A stretch of 64,000 nucleotides of DNA from Branchiostoma floridae (lineage: Eukaryota; Chordata; Leptocardii; Amphioxiformes; Branchiostomatidae), in the NCBI RefSeq assembly GCF_000003815.2, contig NC_049988.1:1045679-1109678 (forward strand), read 5' to 3'. The position numbers and the translations under genes are program-made. Positions 36,501-51,500 of this stretch are shown piece by piece. How positions within the stretch are numbered: position 1 is the stretch's first letter; each line of letters begins with the position of its first letter. The notes below the pieces were generated by a model. That model worked only from the letters and a program-made list of their open reading frames with translations. It did no database searches and had not been told where the DNA came from.

Positions 36501-39500
36501 GTACATACTGCAGAAACAACAGGTTACAAGTTCAGAACCTGCAACATAGCTCCACAATAAGGGGTACATACTGCAGAAACAACAGGTTACAAGTTCAGAA
36601 CCTGTGTAGAGCTGTGTGTATTCACAGAGAACCTCATGTTTATCTAATCACTCTACATGCATGTTAGATTTTTCAACCCCATAAACGGGCAAAACAGAAA
36701 AACATAATGATTGTTCTTGCTCATGTGTGTTCTTCTTCTTCTTCTAATCCCTTATCTTTCCAGAAGGCACAAGGCCACCTTAATGGCGTGTGTGTGTGTG
36801 TGTGTGTGTGTGTGCATGTGTGTGTGTGTGTGTTGGGGGAAATTTTCACATAAGATGGGAATTTGGGGCTTCAGGATAGTCAATACAACTACATGTACAG
36901 AATGGTTCGTGCTCAAGGAAATATTCTTGCATCTATCAGCATGTACCTTAAAGTTTATTATTCCAGTAACATAATCATCCCTCTCTCATTAAGAATATAA
37001 CCTTCACAGCTGACACAAAAATTTTCCAAACTGGAAACATGATGATGTACAGTTGTACAGTAAATGCATTTAGGTTTCTGAGAAGGAGAAAATGGACTAT
37101 TCAATGTGGTTTTGAGTTTGTGGTAGCATTATAGTCACATATTTGATGCTTCTATCATGGAAAGACAAACGCCTCTAAGGATGGCAAGTTGTAACCCAAC
37201 TACTTTTGACCCAACAAGGGTGCTATGGAAGGACAGGACAGTTGCCTTCAACACATCATACTTAAATTTTACTTATAATAATACTGTACAATGTATAGCA
37301 CATACTTGTTATCAAATACTTAGACAAGAGGGTATTCAGCAGGCAAAAGACAGAACTTTTTGTAGTGGTTTTGACTTCGCAGTTAAGAGGCTACATATAA
37401 CATAAAACCAGAGTAAACATAAATGCATTTACAGTATCAGACACAGCTATTACAAACCTCGTTGGAACCAGACGGTGTACACTCTTCCAGATGGACCCCA
37501 AACATCCCAATAGGTTCTGGTGATGAGGAGGCCTTGGGACCAAGTTTTCTGAACCACTCCTTCCAATTCTGCTTCGTCTTGACTGATCCAACATAGTCCT
37601 CAGGGCCTGGAGGAGAAAGGAATTATTATTATTATAGAAATGATGTACATATATAACAACATCTGCTCAAGTCACTAGGATGTATTTTCACACTACAGAG
37701 TTGTCAAGTTGGCAGTTTAACATACATTAAGTCGGTGTTGACTCAATCTACTTGGACTAAGTGACTTTTGAACCGTCTTGCTTATAAATATCAGTAATCT
37801 TCCCCTATTTAGCACAAACCAATCAGCGCCCAGATTGCGCTTATTTGCAAAATGGCAGACATACAGTGAACTGCGTGAAGAGCTCAGAAAAACTGTTTGT
37901 TAGAAAAAATAATGTTTCCTTCGCATGTTTCTTTGGTATTCGGTGGTGGCATGGATGGTTTTCCGATAAACAAATGTGAACACAGTAAGTGGGTATACCA
38001 TCCAAGGTTATATGCCATTCCTCCAGTTACTGTAGGTTTAGCACAAGAGACTAGACCAGTTTGACTTATTACAAAAACTCAGATGAACTTTCATGCTTCT
38101 CTATACATGTTTTATTCCTAAACTGAACACAGTGCAGTACGTCTAACATTCAGACAGTAACCAGTATGTTACGTCGATGTAGGTTAGACATCCAGGTAAT
38201 AAGACACGCCAAAAAGTAGGTGTTCCACCCATTTTTGCATATAGATTCATAGTTAGGTCTTAGGATAAAACTGTTCAACTAGATCTCTTTTACATATCAA
38301 TTCACAGCTAGGATATATAAACCCTCTCCAACAAGATCTCTTCAGTGTCACTGACGAAAACTACTGGATAGTAGTTGAAATGTCTGACCGTTTCCAAAAC
38401 CATATCCAGTTGCTTGAGTAACTTGAGTAACTGTACTTTTTGGCCTATGTGAGTTACCTTTGATGGCTTTCCTGAAGGTGGAGGGAGAGGGTTGGGAACC
38501 TTTGGGGCGCCTGGTCAGTCCCCGTAGCTGGATAGTGGGGGAAGGCGCGGCCCGCCCTGTGGCCTGGGGGCTAGGGGAACACAAACAACAACAGTCTGTC
38601 AGTCAAAATGCTCAGGAAAAGTACATTTTTATCAGCATTTACGATGTATACAATGTCATGTATGTGCCCAGCAGGGTAGCCAGCCTGAAATCATTTTCCG
38701 TCCCCTCGATTTTGAATCCTATCAAGCACCCAAGGTGTACAAAAGGTTCAACATTCTTAGTGGGGTCCAGGGTCATGCTCTCCCCCAAAATTTTGAAATC
38801 CAGACCCTGTAAAGCGCTATTTCCTACATTTTGAGATGTAAATTTTGCTAGTAGACTAAGCTGTTCAGTGGCATCTGTTTTGATGAAAAATTACACAAGG
38901 GAGATAGTTTTATCATATCAATACATATTGAATTTTGTCTGTAACAGAGGACAGAATTAGCGAAATTTTTTTTCTGTCCCCAGCTGCAAAATTCTGTCAA
39001 AGAACGGAAGGATGGGTGCTGGCTACACCCCTGGTGCACAGTAGATTATAGAATTTACCATTTCAATGGAACATCCATAACTGGATAGAACTAGGAGGAA
39101 ATAATACACACAAGAAGACACATGCATGAAACAGATGTAGAGATGGATACCTTAAGAAAAGTTTGACAGCACTCCTTACTATTATCCTAGGTCTGAAGAA
39201 GAAAGAAGAAAGGTAAGAGAGGTAAGACTGAATACGTTGCAGGATCAAAGAGTGATACATGCACACTGCAATTCAGTCTGGAGTTACATAACAAGAGCTG
39301 TATCACCCCTCTAACATAGAGTAAAAACACATCCTCCATATCAATTTTGGACTTCCAGATTAATTCAGGAGAATTACTAACCTTCCTCATTTGAAAATCG
39401 ATTAATCAAATGAGTTAACATTTGCAAGTATGGTATATCAAAAGGTAATTAATATCTAGATTGCAATTAGATGTCTCCAGGAACAAAGCAAATTCTGGAG

Positions 39501-42500
39501 AATTTTGGGAACCTGAGCCAGAATTCTGGCTCTGAGCGATACAGAAAGCCAGAATTCTGAGAACCTGAGCCAGAATTCTCAAAAAAATACTTTGTTCCTG
39601 GAGACATCTTATTGCAATTTACATATAAATTACCTTTTAACTTACCATACTTGCAAATATCAACTCATTTGGTTAATCAATTTCGAATGAGCAAGGTTTG
39701 TCTGGAATCAATCTTGAAGTCCAAAATTAATCTGGAGGGTGTTAAAAAAGACTTTTCGAACAATCAAGCGACATAGAAAGCTCGTTAAATGTTGGTAGTT
39801 TTCAACCTCATTGAACAGTGACAATGCACACTGATAATATGCACAAAACATGTGCCATTTATATCAAATGTGCAACTTAACATGAATGGTGATTAATACA
39901 CAATATACTGTCACATCAAATTCTAAAGATAGAGCTTACAAGAATGAAAAGGAGAGAGACAGGATAAGAAATCATACAGGAATCACCAAGTAGACAAAAT
40001 ATGTCCAGTTCTTCTGGTAAGACATTGTTAGTTCTGTGGCTCGTAAGGGGTGAAACTAATCTCCAAGCAGATCCTACAATGGCATAAGATAGTATCAATC
40101 TGGCCAAGGAGTGTAGTCAGCAAAAGGGTGTTCATTTGCCTTGCCTTCATTTCCCGGTAGCAAAACACACCCCTAAGCCGGCTTCACTCCTCTGCCAGCT
40201 TTTGATACCATCTTATGCTACCGTAGGATCTGCTTGGAGATTAGGTGAAACATTATTACCTCCAGGAAAAATGGTTCAGGAAAACAGAATGCTTCTCAAA
40301 ATACCTCTACAAGCAAAACAGAAAGCAGAGGGACACTTACACAACTCTCAGACTAGAAGGGTGCAGGAGGAAAGTCATGGAAGAGAAGGAAAAACAACAC
40401 ATAAGCTAAGGAAAAACAGCAGAATGCAATCTGAATATCTGATATGTACCATTTGATTAAGTTACTTGTAATAATTACGTGTGTAGGTGCTGCGGACAGC
40501 TTAAATCATTGGTGTGTAACATTACTAAATGTACCTACTGGGACAGCTTCAGTCACTGGTGTGTAACATTACTAAGTCAATAAATGTACCAAACTAAACC
40601 TACCGGGACAGCTTGAGTCACTGGTGTAACATAACTAAATGTACCTACTTTGGACAGCTTCAGTCACTGGTGTGTAACATTACTAAACATACCAAACTAA
40701 ACCTACATTGTACAATGTACTACAGACAGCTTGAATCATTGGTGTGTAATATTACTACATGCTAACCTACATGTACATGTATGCTGTGGACAGCTCAGAG
40801 TCACTCAGGTACAATGTACAAATCAGCCCCAGCTGTCATTTAATAATATTCAGTTGCCTATTATTATTCATGACATGAGTGCACTACTATGGCCTGGTTG
40901 TGGCATGTGTTTTTTATCACTTGGCAAGAAGAGAGATCTGACTCACTTCAGAAGATCCCCGTACTGCGTATGTCTCTTCAGGATAAGCTCACGGCTGCCT
41001 ACTGCTTCCTGAGATAAAGGAAAATATCAATCTATGGTTAGAAATCTAAGACAAAATCCTGGAAACAGGATTGATTGATGATGCCTGTCCTGAGGAAATC
41101 TATGTTTCAGGGAATTAGTATTTATGCAGTGGTTTTCACTGAGGACAGAGACATAAATAAACAGTGAAGAAAATGTTACATAATGTATCTTATGTGAAGA
41201 ACATGTGCTTTCATGAGAATCTCAAAACAAAGATGCTAATATTTTCAACTTTTTCCAGTGCTGAATTTTGATCTTTGTGGTAGGAATAACAGGCTTTAGT
41301 AACAGAGTAAGTCAAAATGTTTAACACTTCGGTGTAAGTCTATTATTGTAATTGGTACAAAGTACTGGTACACATCCCTACCCTAAACTGCTTTCAAAAA
41401 AATGGAGCCAGACTTACCTCATCATCCTGTGCAGAGTTGTTCTGGATAGCTGAGATCCAGGACAGCATGTCATCATGGTTCTCAGCCTGGCAAAAGTCAT
41501 ATGAGCAGGATTGGTATCATTAATTACAGGTAACACTATGTACATGTCAGGGCAATATATCTGAATAAGGGATTTCTCAAGCTATCAATTTTTTCTTGTC
41601 CCACTCATTGTTTTAGAGCCCATTTTACATTGAGAGATCTGTCATTTCAAGCTAGCAATATGGCATTTTCATCAGTTTCATGTCAAGAAGTTCAGATCTT
41701 TTTAGACAATGGCGTGTACCAGATATGCTGGAAAAGGGGGAAATGTTCAAGTGTATATGGAGAGAAAACTGAGAACCGTTATCAAGGAAGCTGTCTAAAT
41801 CTAGTGTGCATTCCCCAGTCTACCAGCGCCTCCTAGCAGTCATGAAAGGAAGTGCATGACAGAAGGAAAACTGAAAAACATGCCAGCAAAAAATAATATT
41901 TTTCCCCCCTATACTCTGTTCAGAGGGAAACATGAATATTAAAAAGTACCTACCTGAAACAGATACTCGACACAGTTGACTGTGCTGTGAGTCAACAGCC
42001 TGAACACATTCTTCCTCTTGGTGTAGTCATACGCGATGTCCGGGATGCTCCCCTTTATACTAATGGGGTTCTCATCTCCTACTGCAACAGTCTGGGAACA
42101 GGAAGGTGTCAAGGTCAAGGTCAATACATCACAATTACTGGACTTTTCAACTTCTCTCTTAGGCCATGTTGATTTGATTACATGGAAGACATCTGCGCTT
42201 GCATTTATTTACATCTGTTTCAAACGAAAGTTCTTGACTATACAAAGCAGCTGAAAAATGAGCAAACATAAGCCAGATATTGAAGAAAAAAAATTGGAAA
42301 GCAAAACTAGACGGGGCCGATACCGACTGTCAAGCACCTTTGACCCTTTGGCCTTTGCTGATGTCACACTTCTGGTCCGGATGTGTGACTTAGGCTTTGG
42401 GTCATTTCAACTTGATAAGGATCATACAACTGATCAAAAGCTTGTTGGTAAGCAGTTTATTTTGTGTATGGATAAGGTCTTAAAATTGTAACATACATGT

Positions 42501-45500
42501 GATGGTAAGCAAAATGTTGGAGAATGCCAAAGACAATTCCTAAGACAAGGAAGTTGTGAAACAACAAAAATAAGTTCCTTGCACGACAGGTTATCGAACA
42601 GTAACACCTACCAATGGTCCAGTTCTTCTGTCCTTGCAGACGTACAACATGTGTCCTTTCAACACTGCCCAAGCCTCCTTCCACTTTGCACCGCTTACAC
42701 GCTGCAAGACCCGTACACAAGTTAGTGTTGGGGGTTGCTCTGAGATACATGTAATGTCTAGTGATGCATTCCTGTGTACACATGTTCAGGTTTTCATTTG
42801 TGTTCAGAGGTTCAGGTACAGGTTCAGACTGTTTGCACCCAAACTCACACAGCATAGGTGTTCAAGAAATACATTTTTTGGGTTACTCGCATTTTAGCAT
42901 TAAGATTACGTTCAGTTTGAAGAATATTGAATGCAAATTAGTAAATACAGCAAAGCTCAGCAATTTCTTTTTTTTTTTTCTGGGTCAAATTTCAAAATCT
43001 ATGGAAGGTTTAGATATAGGATGTAGGTAGAGTCAGTGGGTTTTTATTGACTGTGTCTATGGCACGGTATAGGTACTGGCGGAACCCATCCCTCTCTATC
43101 TAACGTCTTTTACCTTCTCAACTAAAGTCAGGTACCCACTCTTACACCCGGGTGGAGTAAGGAAAGTCGTGTAAAGTGCCTTTCCCAAGGGCACAAGATC
43201 AGTAGCATGACAGGATTCAAACCCAGCACCACTGAGTTCTGGGCCTCAAAATACCATGCTGTTAATAGTGTTATACGGCATACAAACCAACTAACTGTTA
43301 AAGTATCTGGTGAAAAATTGCTGAATCCCTTACCTTTCCTTTCTCATTAATGGACAGCCTGTAGTTGAGCCAGCCCTCCTTGATAACATCAGAAGCAGTG
43401 ACGGCCACGGGTGCTGACTCTGAGGACCTTCTCACAGCCAGGCTTTCCTCTGTCGCTTCCTGGATCTTAGGGGTCTGTCAAGAGTAAAGCAGACATCCTT
43501 AATCATTGAGGTGAAGCATGATGCTTTCTCCAGTAGCTAGTAGTACAATGTGGTTTTGTTACGGCTCGTGTGTTTTAGCCAAGCAGACTGAATCAACCCT
43601 AATCTTCTGGATAAGAGTGTTGGGTGCTTTTACGTACAGAGGTTTGACGCTGGAGGCTTATGCCGGTTGCACCCTCATACACAGGGCCGCTGGCTTATGT
43701 CTATGTCATCATCTGAAGTGATGACTACATTCCCTTACAACATGTCTAAGATGGGGCCAACCTTAGGACGGAACACTGCCCTTTGGACAGTCTGAATTAG
43801 ACCCATATGGTTAAGCAGTGGGGTTGAGCTACCAGTTGCACCACTGGGGCATGCCAAAGTCCACATAATGTAATGTGACAAATATACATTTTATCTCTGT
43901 GTCTGTACTAAACATTTTTTTGGGTACACCATGTTAAACATAATATGTTACATTTGCTACAGAACACATCTTCTAACTCTAAATTACAATGATCAATTAC
44001 AAAAAAAAAGAGTTCAAACAAAAGAATTGAAGATAGAAATACAAACTTTCTTTTGACATTCAGAAAAGCAATGGAAATGGAAACTTACATTTTCTCCAAA
44101 GAAACTCTTAAGTTTCCTTATGCTGGGCATCCTTTGTGGAGTGTGATATCTGAAATAAGAAATTCACAACTATAAGTCAAAATTCTACTTGAAATTAACC
44201 TGCAAGCAGAGTCTTAAACATGCACATCTTCAGGCTCTGTTGACACTGTCCATATCACTATGAGCTATAGGGATTGACATTATTTTTGCTTCATTACACT
44301 TTGAGGCCAAAGAAGTAGTTTTTTGGTTTGATTACCTGACTGCACAATGGTGGGTCAACTAAAATATAAGTTTTTTTTACCGAAAGCATTATCTAAGACG
44401 TTATCAAAAATGTCAGTACGCAACTCATATCGAAGACATGCACAAGTGTCAACAGGGCCCTTGCATGTCTGAAAAAACTATTACACATGTATGTGAACAC
44501 TAGCAGGAATGTGGAACAGAGAAAAAAATTATCACGTGTCCAAGTGTTCTAACTTACGGTTCTTTGTCAGTGAACACATCGTCCCCTTCTGGAGTCAGCT
44601 GGTCAGCTTCAGGTGATGTGGCCATCAGGTAGGAGGAGCGGCGTGTGCTGCGCAGCTGGTCAGCACCTGAAACAACAAGTAAGAGCTCACATTATTACAG
44701 ATATTCCACCTGTACAACGCCTCCTGTAGATCTTTGGCATTCAAAGAAATGATTATTGTCAATCAGAAATTGTTTACCAAACTTATACTCACCCAACCCC
44801 TCTTTACAGAAATGGATTATAACAACTTGTAAACACAGCACAAGGCAGTAACCCAGTTTACGTCTACACTTTTGTATACTTGTTAGGCCATGTTGATTCA
44901 ATTATATGGTTGACATCCTAGATGGGAACCCCCAAATCAATGGGAGCTTACAAAGAAAAAACCCCATTTCATGGCAAAATCAGTTGCCTTCATAATGAAA
45001 TATAACTCAGGAAAACACAAAGTATAGTATATCAAAAATTATCATAATTAATATTAATATTCTTCTTGTTCTTTCTTTTATGCTGGAATCAACTTTGGCA
45101 CTCTGCCATAAGTCTCCTTGTTCTGATTTTTTTCATAGCATGTAGCAATAATCTGTCTCGGTGCGATTTACAGTTTGTTAAAAAAATCATTCCTTAAAAT
45201 GGAAACGGATGGTATTATATCATATTTCGATCCTTGTGCAGTTGTCATCCATGTAATGGAATAAAGATGGCCTCATTCTGTATCTAGACAAGAAATGCCC
45301 CAGCTTTTAAATCTAACACAGAGACCAGGAAGGAAGCTCCAGTGAATAGTAACAGGAAGTTTCAGCAACTACACCAGACGTTCTGTCATGCTAGGCCTGC
45401 ATGTACATGTATGTGTGCCGATATCAATTTTTGATAATAACTAGCTAAAAATCATAGACTTGATACATGTATTAGTAGGATGTATTGGGAAATTGGGCAC

Positions 45501-48500
45501 ACCCTAGCAGTCACAAGTTTAAATTCTAACCTATCAACACCAGTTGACTCTCCCTCCTCCTATGAAAGTGTAACCCCGAGGTAGAAAGCCTTGCCCACTT
45601 TAGTCCGTGATGGGGCCCATTGGGGGTATCTATTTTTTTATTGATCATTTTTTCGACTTAAAGCAAATTTTGTATTTAGCAGCTGCTTTGTATGATTTAC
45701 AGCATGGTTGAAAAAGTTTTTTTTTTAAACAGATGAAACTGATGCATCATACTTCTGAAAATCAGTAGGTGAAGTGCTGAGAAAAACAAGGGTGAACTGT
45801 GATCCGAGCTTTGGGGGTTGTGTTCTTCATGCTATAAAAATTTATGAAGACCTAAATGTCAGATGAGGAATTTGTTTGCAGAAACTTAAGAAAGATTAGT
45901 GCAAACCTGGCTTTCAACTGAGCAAGTTGATCTGTACACCTCAGATCACAGTAATTGTCTATATTTATTTTTTTCTTTTCTCTCTCACCTAACATTAACA
46001 ATTGTCGCCTGCAAAGTGATGATCACTATTTTGGAAATTTGGCAGACATTCATGAAAGGCTTAATACTTGTCCTAAAAAGTGTACCTTATTTCTGGGTGA
46101 GGAACAGAACAATATCAACCATCATCAATCCTTACACGTATATGTGAGCTGAAGGACATACCTGAGTTAACATTTTTCTCCCTCAAAACCACCACCGTGT
46201 GATCGTTACTGGTATTGCAGGAAGCTGAGGTGTTGTCAGCTTGAGCAGCAGCAACAGAGCAGGTTACAATGGCCTGAGCATGAGTCCCTGAGCTTAGCTT
46301 GGAAGTCATGTCCATGGGGAGAGCTGCTGCATGCAAATACAAGTTAGTCAGGATTTAAAGTGCAAGCAGGGTTGCTTACGGATTAGTAAGCCATTGACAG
46401 CCATTGTTAACAATGTTGTACATGTACCAATAGCAGCAAGTTTTCACCATATAAAAGTAAGAAAGTGTACCAAGTGAAGGAGTACGTGTAATATGTCTCA
46501 TCCAGTACTTATTAGTCTTTTGTATATATAGTAGATAAGTTTTGTATAGTTCTTATACAAACTGATATCAGACAGTTGTTTATCAATATATCAAAAGGAT
46601 GCATTATACATTTTATCATAGGCATGAATGTGTCAGAATGCCCGAGTAAGGTTTTGCTAGGATAAATTGCAAAAGGGAGCATTGAAAGGGAGCGAAGCAG
46701 AGAGTGAGGGGGTGTGGTGTTTCACGGTGTATAGTTTTAAAATACTTCATAGTACTTAATAAATTTTATTGTACCCACTGGTCCCACATGCATGAAATTT
46801 ATCATTCAGTACTCTACTAATTTCACAAAGTACCTGCTAATTGAATCATACAATCTCAGCAAGTTGCTGCATATAATGTGTCTGACACAGACTGCTGACA
46901 TGTGGCGAAGATGATGATGATGATGACAAGGCCTTACAAAAGTTTGGTTACGATAATATCAAGGGCAATCAGAAAAACTTTATGCGTTATGAACAATTGA
47001 CTGTCTTAGTGTGTTTATCGCACCTCATTCATGCCAAAAATATTCGAGATGAATGAAGTGTTGATACTGAGATACTGACTAGAGTAATATGCTTCTTATC
47101 GCTATTTGTAGCGGATGTAGGTGGCCCTTTTGCGGCGAGAACACAGCTTTGTACTGGTTGTGTAACAGAAAATCCTATGTTCTACCAACCTTTAAATCAT
47201 TTGGGGATGTACCCTTACCTGTTAAGCTGGATGTCAATCCTCCCGAGCTGCTTTTCCTGACGTTCACAGTCAGAGTCTTTTTCAGGTTGGCACCACTGGC
47301 TGTTGTTCTCGCACTACCTGCCTCCATCGCGTGGATGTACGACTCCTTTCTCACTAACGAACTCTTTTTTCCTGACGAATCTTCGTTAGCTGGGACAGAA
47401 ACGGATGCAATCTCTCCGTCTGATGTCACCCGCACCCTGGTCGCGTAGTGGATCCCGGACATGTCCACCTTCTGATCTGACGTCTCTGGTACAAACGTCT
47501 TGGTACCGGTGGATTGGTCAGAGTCCTTCTTACCTTGAAGAGGATATCTCTTAGGTTCCCAGTCCGTGCTATGCCTCTGTATGGTGGGTGTGGAAGCTGT
47601 CTTCTGAACCCTCGTCTCGAACTGTGCAGTCCTGGCTGCGACTGTAGTGGAACTGACGGGTATTCTTTTGGCCGCACTTCTGCTTTCCACATCCACCGAG
47701 GTCTTCCTGCCTATCTCTGGGGTGTACCCTGCTTGTACGTCCAACGACTGTGCCTTGGGGATCTTGATGTGGATAGTCTTTCCCCCCGTCTCCCTTCTCT
47801 CAGTTGTGACTCTAATTCCGGCAGTCGGATCAGATCTTACGCTGGACACGCTCTCTTTGCTGCCATACACTCGCATGCCTTCATCTATCTTGCGAAGAGA
47901 GTGCTGCTTTCTCTCGTCTTTGTCACCGCGTGGACTGCCCCCCCTCCTGTAGTCTCCCAAATGTCTGAGATGTGAAGTTTCTCTGTTACTAGAGTCTGCG
48001 ACTGGCTCCGACGAGGATCGAGAATGATCGGGTTTTAGATGCATAGAACTCCTGTGTGCCCAACGTAGCTCGTTCACAAAGGATGACTCCTCCCTCGCGT
48101 TACTTCCTCCAGCCTCCTGTTTCCTTATATCAGTTTGTGAGCCCATACTTGTCGATTTGGAAGCTGTGGTGTCAGTTACTTCTGAATTTGCAGCCGACCG
48201 TCCGACCGTCGTATCTATGACTGTATTTCCATCCTGTATCCTAAACCGTACCTTCTGTGACAAGGGTGTTCTCCTCTCCTGCGGACTGTACCCTTGAGCT
48301 TCCCCTATTCTCTCAAATCTTTCCACCATTTTGCCCAAAGCCGACTCCGAACTTCTTCGAGAAATCTCACTGTTCGAAGACTTAAAGCGGGCATCGTTTT
48401 TCCCAGCTACGTCCACTGAGGTGGAACTCCCTCCACTGTCCCTACTTCTGATACTGGACAGGGAACCCGTGCTTTCTGCAGCCAAGTCCGAACTTATACT

Positions 48501-51500
48501 TTGCTGCCTAAGAGATGCGTACGAGGCAGACTGCATCCTGGCTAGGCTCTTGTTGGACTGGATGTCCAAACTGGGCGGACTGGGAATCTCCGCGGCGCTG
48601 CCTCGATATGGGTCACGGAAACCGCTGTACGCAGAGTTCTGGTAGGCCTGGTGGGGGAACAGGAAATAGAAATGACAGTTAAAACAATAGTCTACTTTCT
48701 AGCAAGTGCATTTTTAGTGTAACGGGCCACTACGTTGTCATTTGTGACCACCACGCTAAAATGAGGACCACTACATGTATGCTATTTCTCAACATTTACT
48801 TGTTGAACAATGTCAATTAAATATGAAATATGAATCGATATACCATGATATGCCAAATTTACATCCTAGTACATCCAATTTCTTATTATTCTTAGAAAAG
48901 CAGGTCCAAATGATGCCTGGACACATGCCAGGCTGAAAGCCTGCAAATGTCACCCGATCACAGATAAGGTAACCCAGCAATGAACTCTGCAGTTATTACC
49001 AATCCTGGTAGGTGGAGCTGCAACACAAACACACATCCCAGCCAATGGGCACTTGTAACACTAACAGACAAAAGCAACTGATTGGCCAGAAGTAACAGAA
49101 GTGAGAGAATGACTCACCAGCTGTAAGACATCTTCATCTTTAGGCACCACCAACAGCTGTAGGTTCTCTTTACTGTAAGACAAACAAGCATATTGGTTGT
49201 TTCAAACAGACACATCAACGAAGAGTGTTGATTCACACTTCACACAGGTTTGGTCCAAAGTTTCACTTAAGCAGACAAATGCTAGAAGACTTTGCTAATT
49301 GGGAGGGAACTATTTATCAGGATTAGAAATTAAACAAGTTTTCACAAATCTACAGGTTCTATTGGGCAAATATATTGGTAATTGTAACCTCTCAACATTT
49401 TACTGGTCCAAAATTTAAAGTTTAAGATAAGATAAAATAACATAACGACAAGGATAGGCAGCTAGGACTGGGATTGTGATTTATGCAGGTTAGCATACCA
49501 ACATCTACCCAAATCTCACTGGCGTCATCCAGCAACTACAAGGCGACATGTATCAGCAAATGGGCCAATGGCTTTAACCCTGGTTACAGACACATCGAAA
49601 TGTACAGATTCCTCCCAAATCATGCTGATCCCCATGTGACACATATTAGCGGTTATCAGTAAGTCATAAGCCTTACCCAAAAATGATCACAATGATTTGA
49701 ATTTTGGTAGACATTCATAAAAGGCTTTATACTTTACAATTATGCCACAAAATTTAAGTTGCACACCTCGTGAAGACAAGCGTATGGATCACCCCTCATA
49801 TGAGTATACATATAGTCCATAGTGAATTGATATAGTATGTACTTCTCCACAAGTTGTCATACCTTTGCTGTATCAGTGCTATGACTTGAGAGTACGTTTT
49901 CCCTGTCACACTTTCTCCATTTACAGACACGATCCTGTCTCCTGTAGAAATAACAAGTAAAAAAGTGCAGAGTCATTCGCAAGTACAACTTGTACTGTAA
50001 TGCATTTAAGTTTGCTGAGATTCAATTTCGCAGTAGGGGGAGAATGGAGTGTTCAGAGAGTGCTTGATAGCACCTACTGTGCAGTATTGGGAACACAAGC
50101 ACCTTTGCAGACAGCCAGTTGAAAACCATTGACTTGCAACTTGGTAAGGCGTTACAGATGGACAGAACAGCACTTTTGGCTGTAATCTAGTGTCACTGAT
50201 CTAATAATAACAATTATTCTGTCTATCGTATGTGGAGACGTAGCATGATTTCTTTAGAGAAAAGTGGTAGAGATGTATTGGCCTATGAACGAGAAAATTG
50301 CATCAGGACATGACATATATAGTACATTGACAGCCTCATCTTAGGTCAAGCTGTGTTGCATGCCTACCTGTGTTGAGTCCTGCCTGCTGTGCGGGGCCTC
50401 CCTCCTTCACATGCTTCACAAAGATGGTGTCCATGGGCTCCAGATTACTCAGCTTCCCACTCTTCTTCTTCCTGATACCTCCTGTGGAACAAACAGGATC
50501 ATTTTAGGGCCAACACTCTTAACAGTCACCACAAGGATTCTCATCTCACAACATTACAACTTCTCCAAAAACCAGTTACTCAAGCAACTGGATATGATTT
50601 TGGAAATGGTCAGACGTTTCAGACAGCCATCTGGTGTCTTTCGATGGCTGTCTGAAATGCTTGACCGTTTCCAAAGTCATAATCCAGTTGCTTGTCAATG
50701 AGTAACTGGTTTTTGGCGTATCTTATTATCTGGATGTCTAATCTTCATCGACGTATTCCAATTTCTCTTCACTGTTTCTGTGTGTTTCTACCCATGATAT
50801 TTCTACTTTAATCATTTAAATGGGTGTATACACTATGTTAATGCTACAACTCACTAAGAGACTATGTATCATACTATGTATGTATGTATGTATGTCTACT
50901 GACATGAAGATGTGTTTAAACTTTAATAGACATATTGTATATCAGTATAAGCCTTTTTCTTACCTTCAGTATCTTCTGGTGGAGGACCACCTCCTGCTTC
51001 ATACTATACAACAAAATAATAACAGGTTAAAACTACATGTTCCATCATCAAGTATTAAAAAAACTATTATAGAATTCTTGATGAATCTTAAAGGCATGTA
51101 TTGTAGAATTTTTGCACCAAAACTGCAAATCTGAATTTAAAAATCCCCATTTCAGACTGACATATGGAAGTAATTGTCAACATATTTGCCTCATTCTAAT
51201 TATAGGAGCAAAATTTACAAGGCCCTTATCCTGATGCAAAAATTAAAATGTTTCTATATACATTTTGGATATATTTGTCATCATGAAAACTTCATTTCTG
51301 AACTGAACTGAACTTCCAAACGGATTTATCTGAACCAGTCCTAGCAAGGTGGATCTGTAACGGTTTCTAAATACATGTATTATTATTTTGATTGTAAAAT
51401 TAGTTTCTGTTGGGGCAAGTTTGCATTGTGACCATTTTATGACAAACAGATAAAACCAGTTGGAGTTTTGCATCATTTGCATCATTACCCTATGGTAAAC

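Noticed and set aside
35781-36667. Open frames of about 262 codons over the 63-bp array
   Set aside because: Shadow frames of a repeat built from a RhoGAP exon edge; the true coding frame is the exon 35785-35940.
47514-47975. Plus-strand frames within the large ARHGAP exon
   Set aside because: Antisense shadows of the 476-residue Ser-rich exon.
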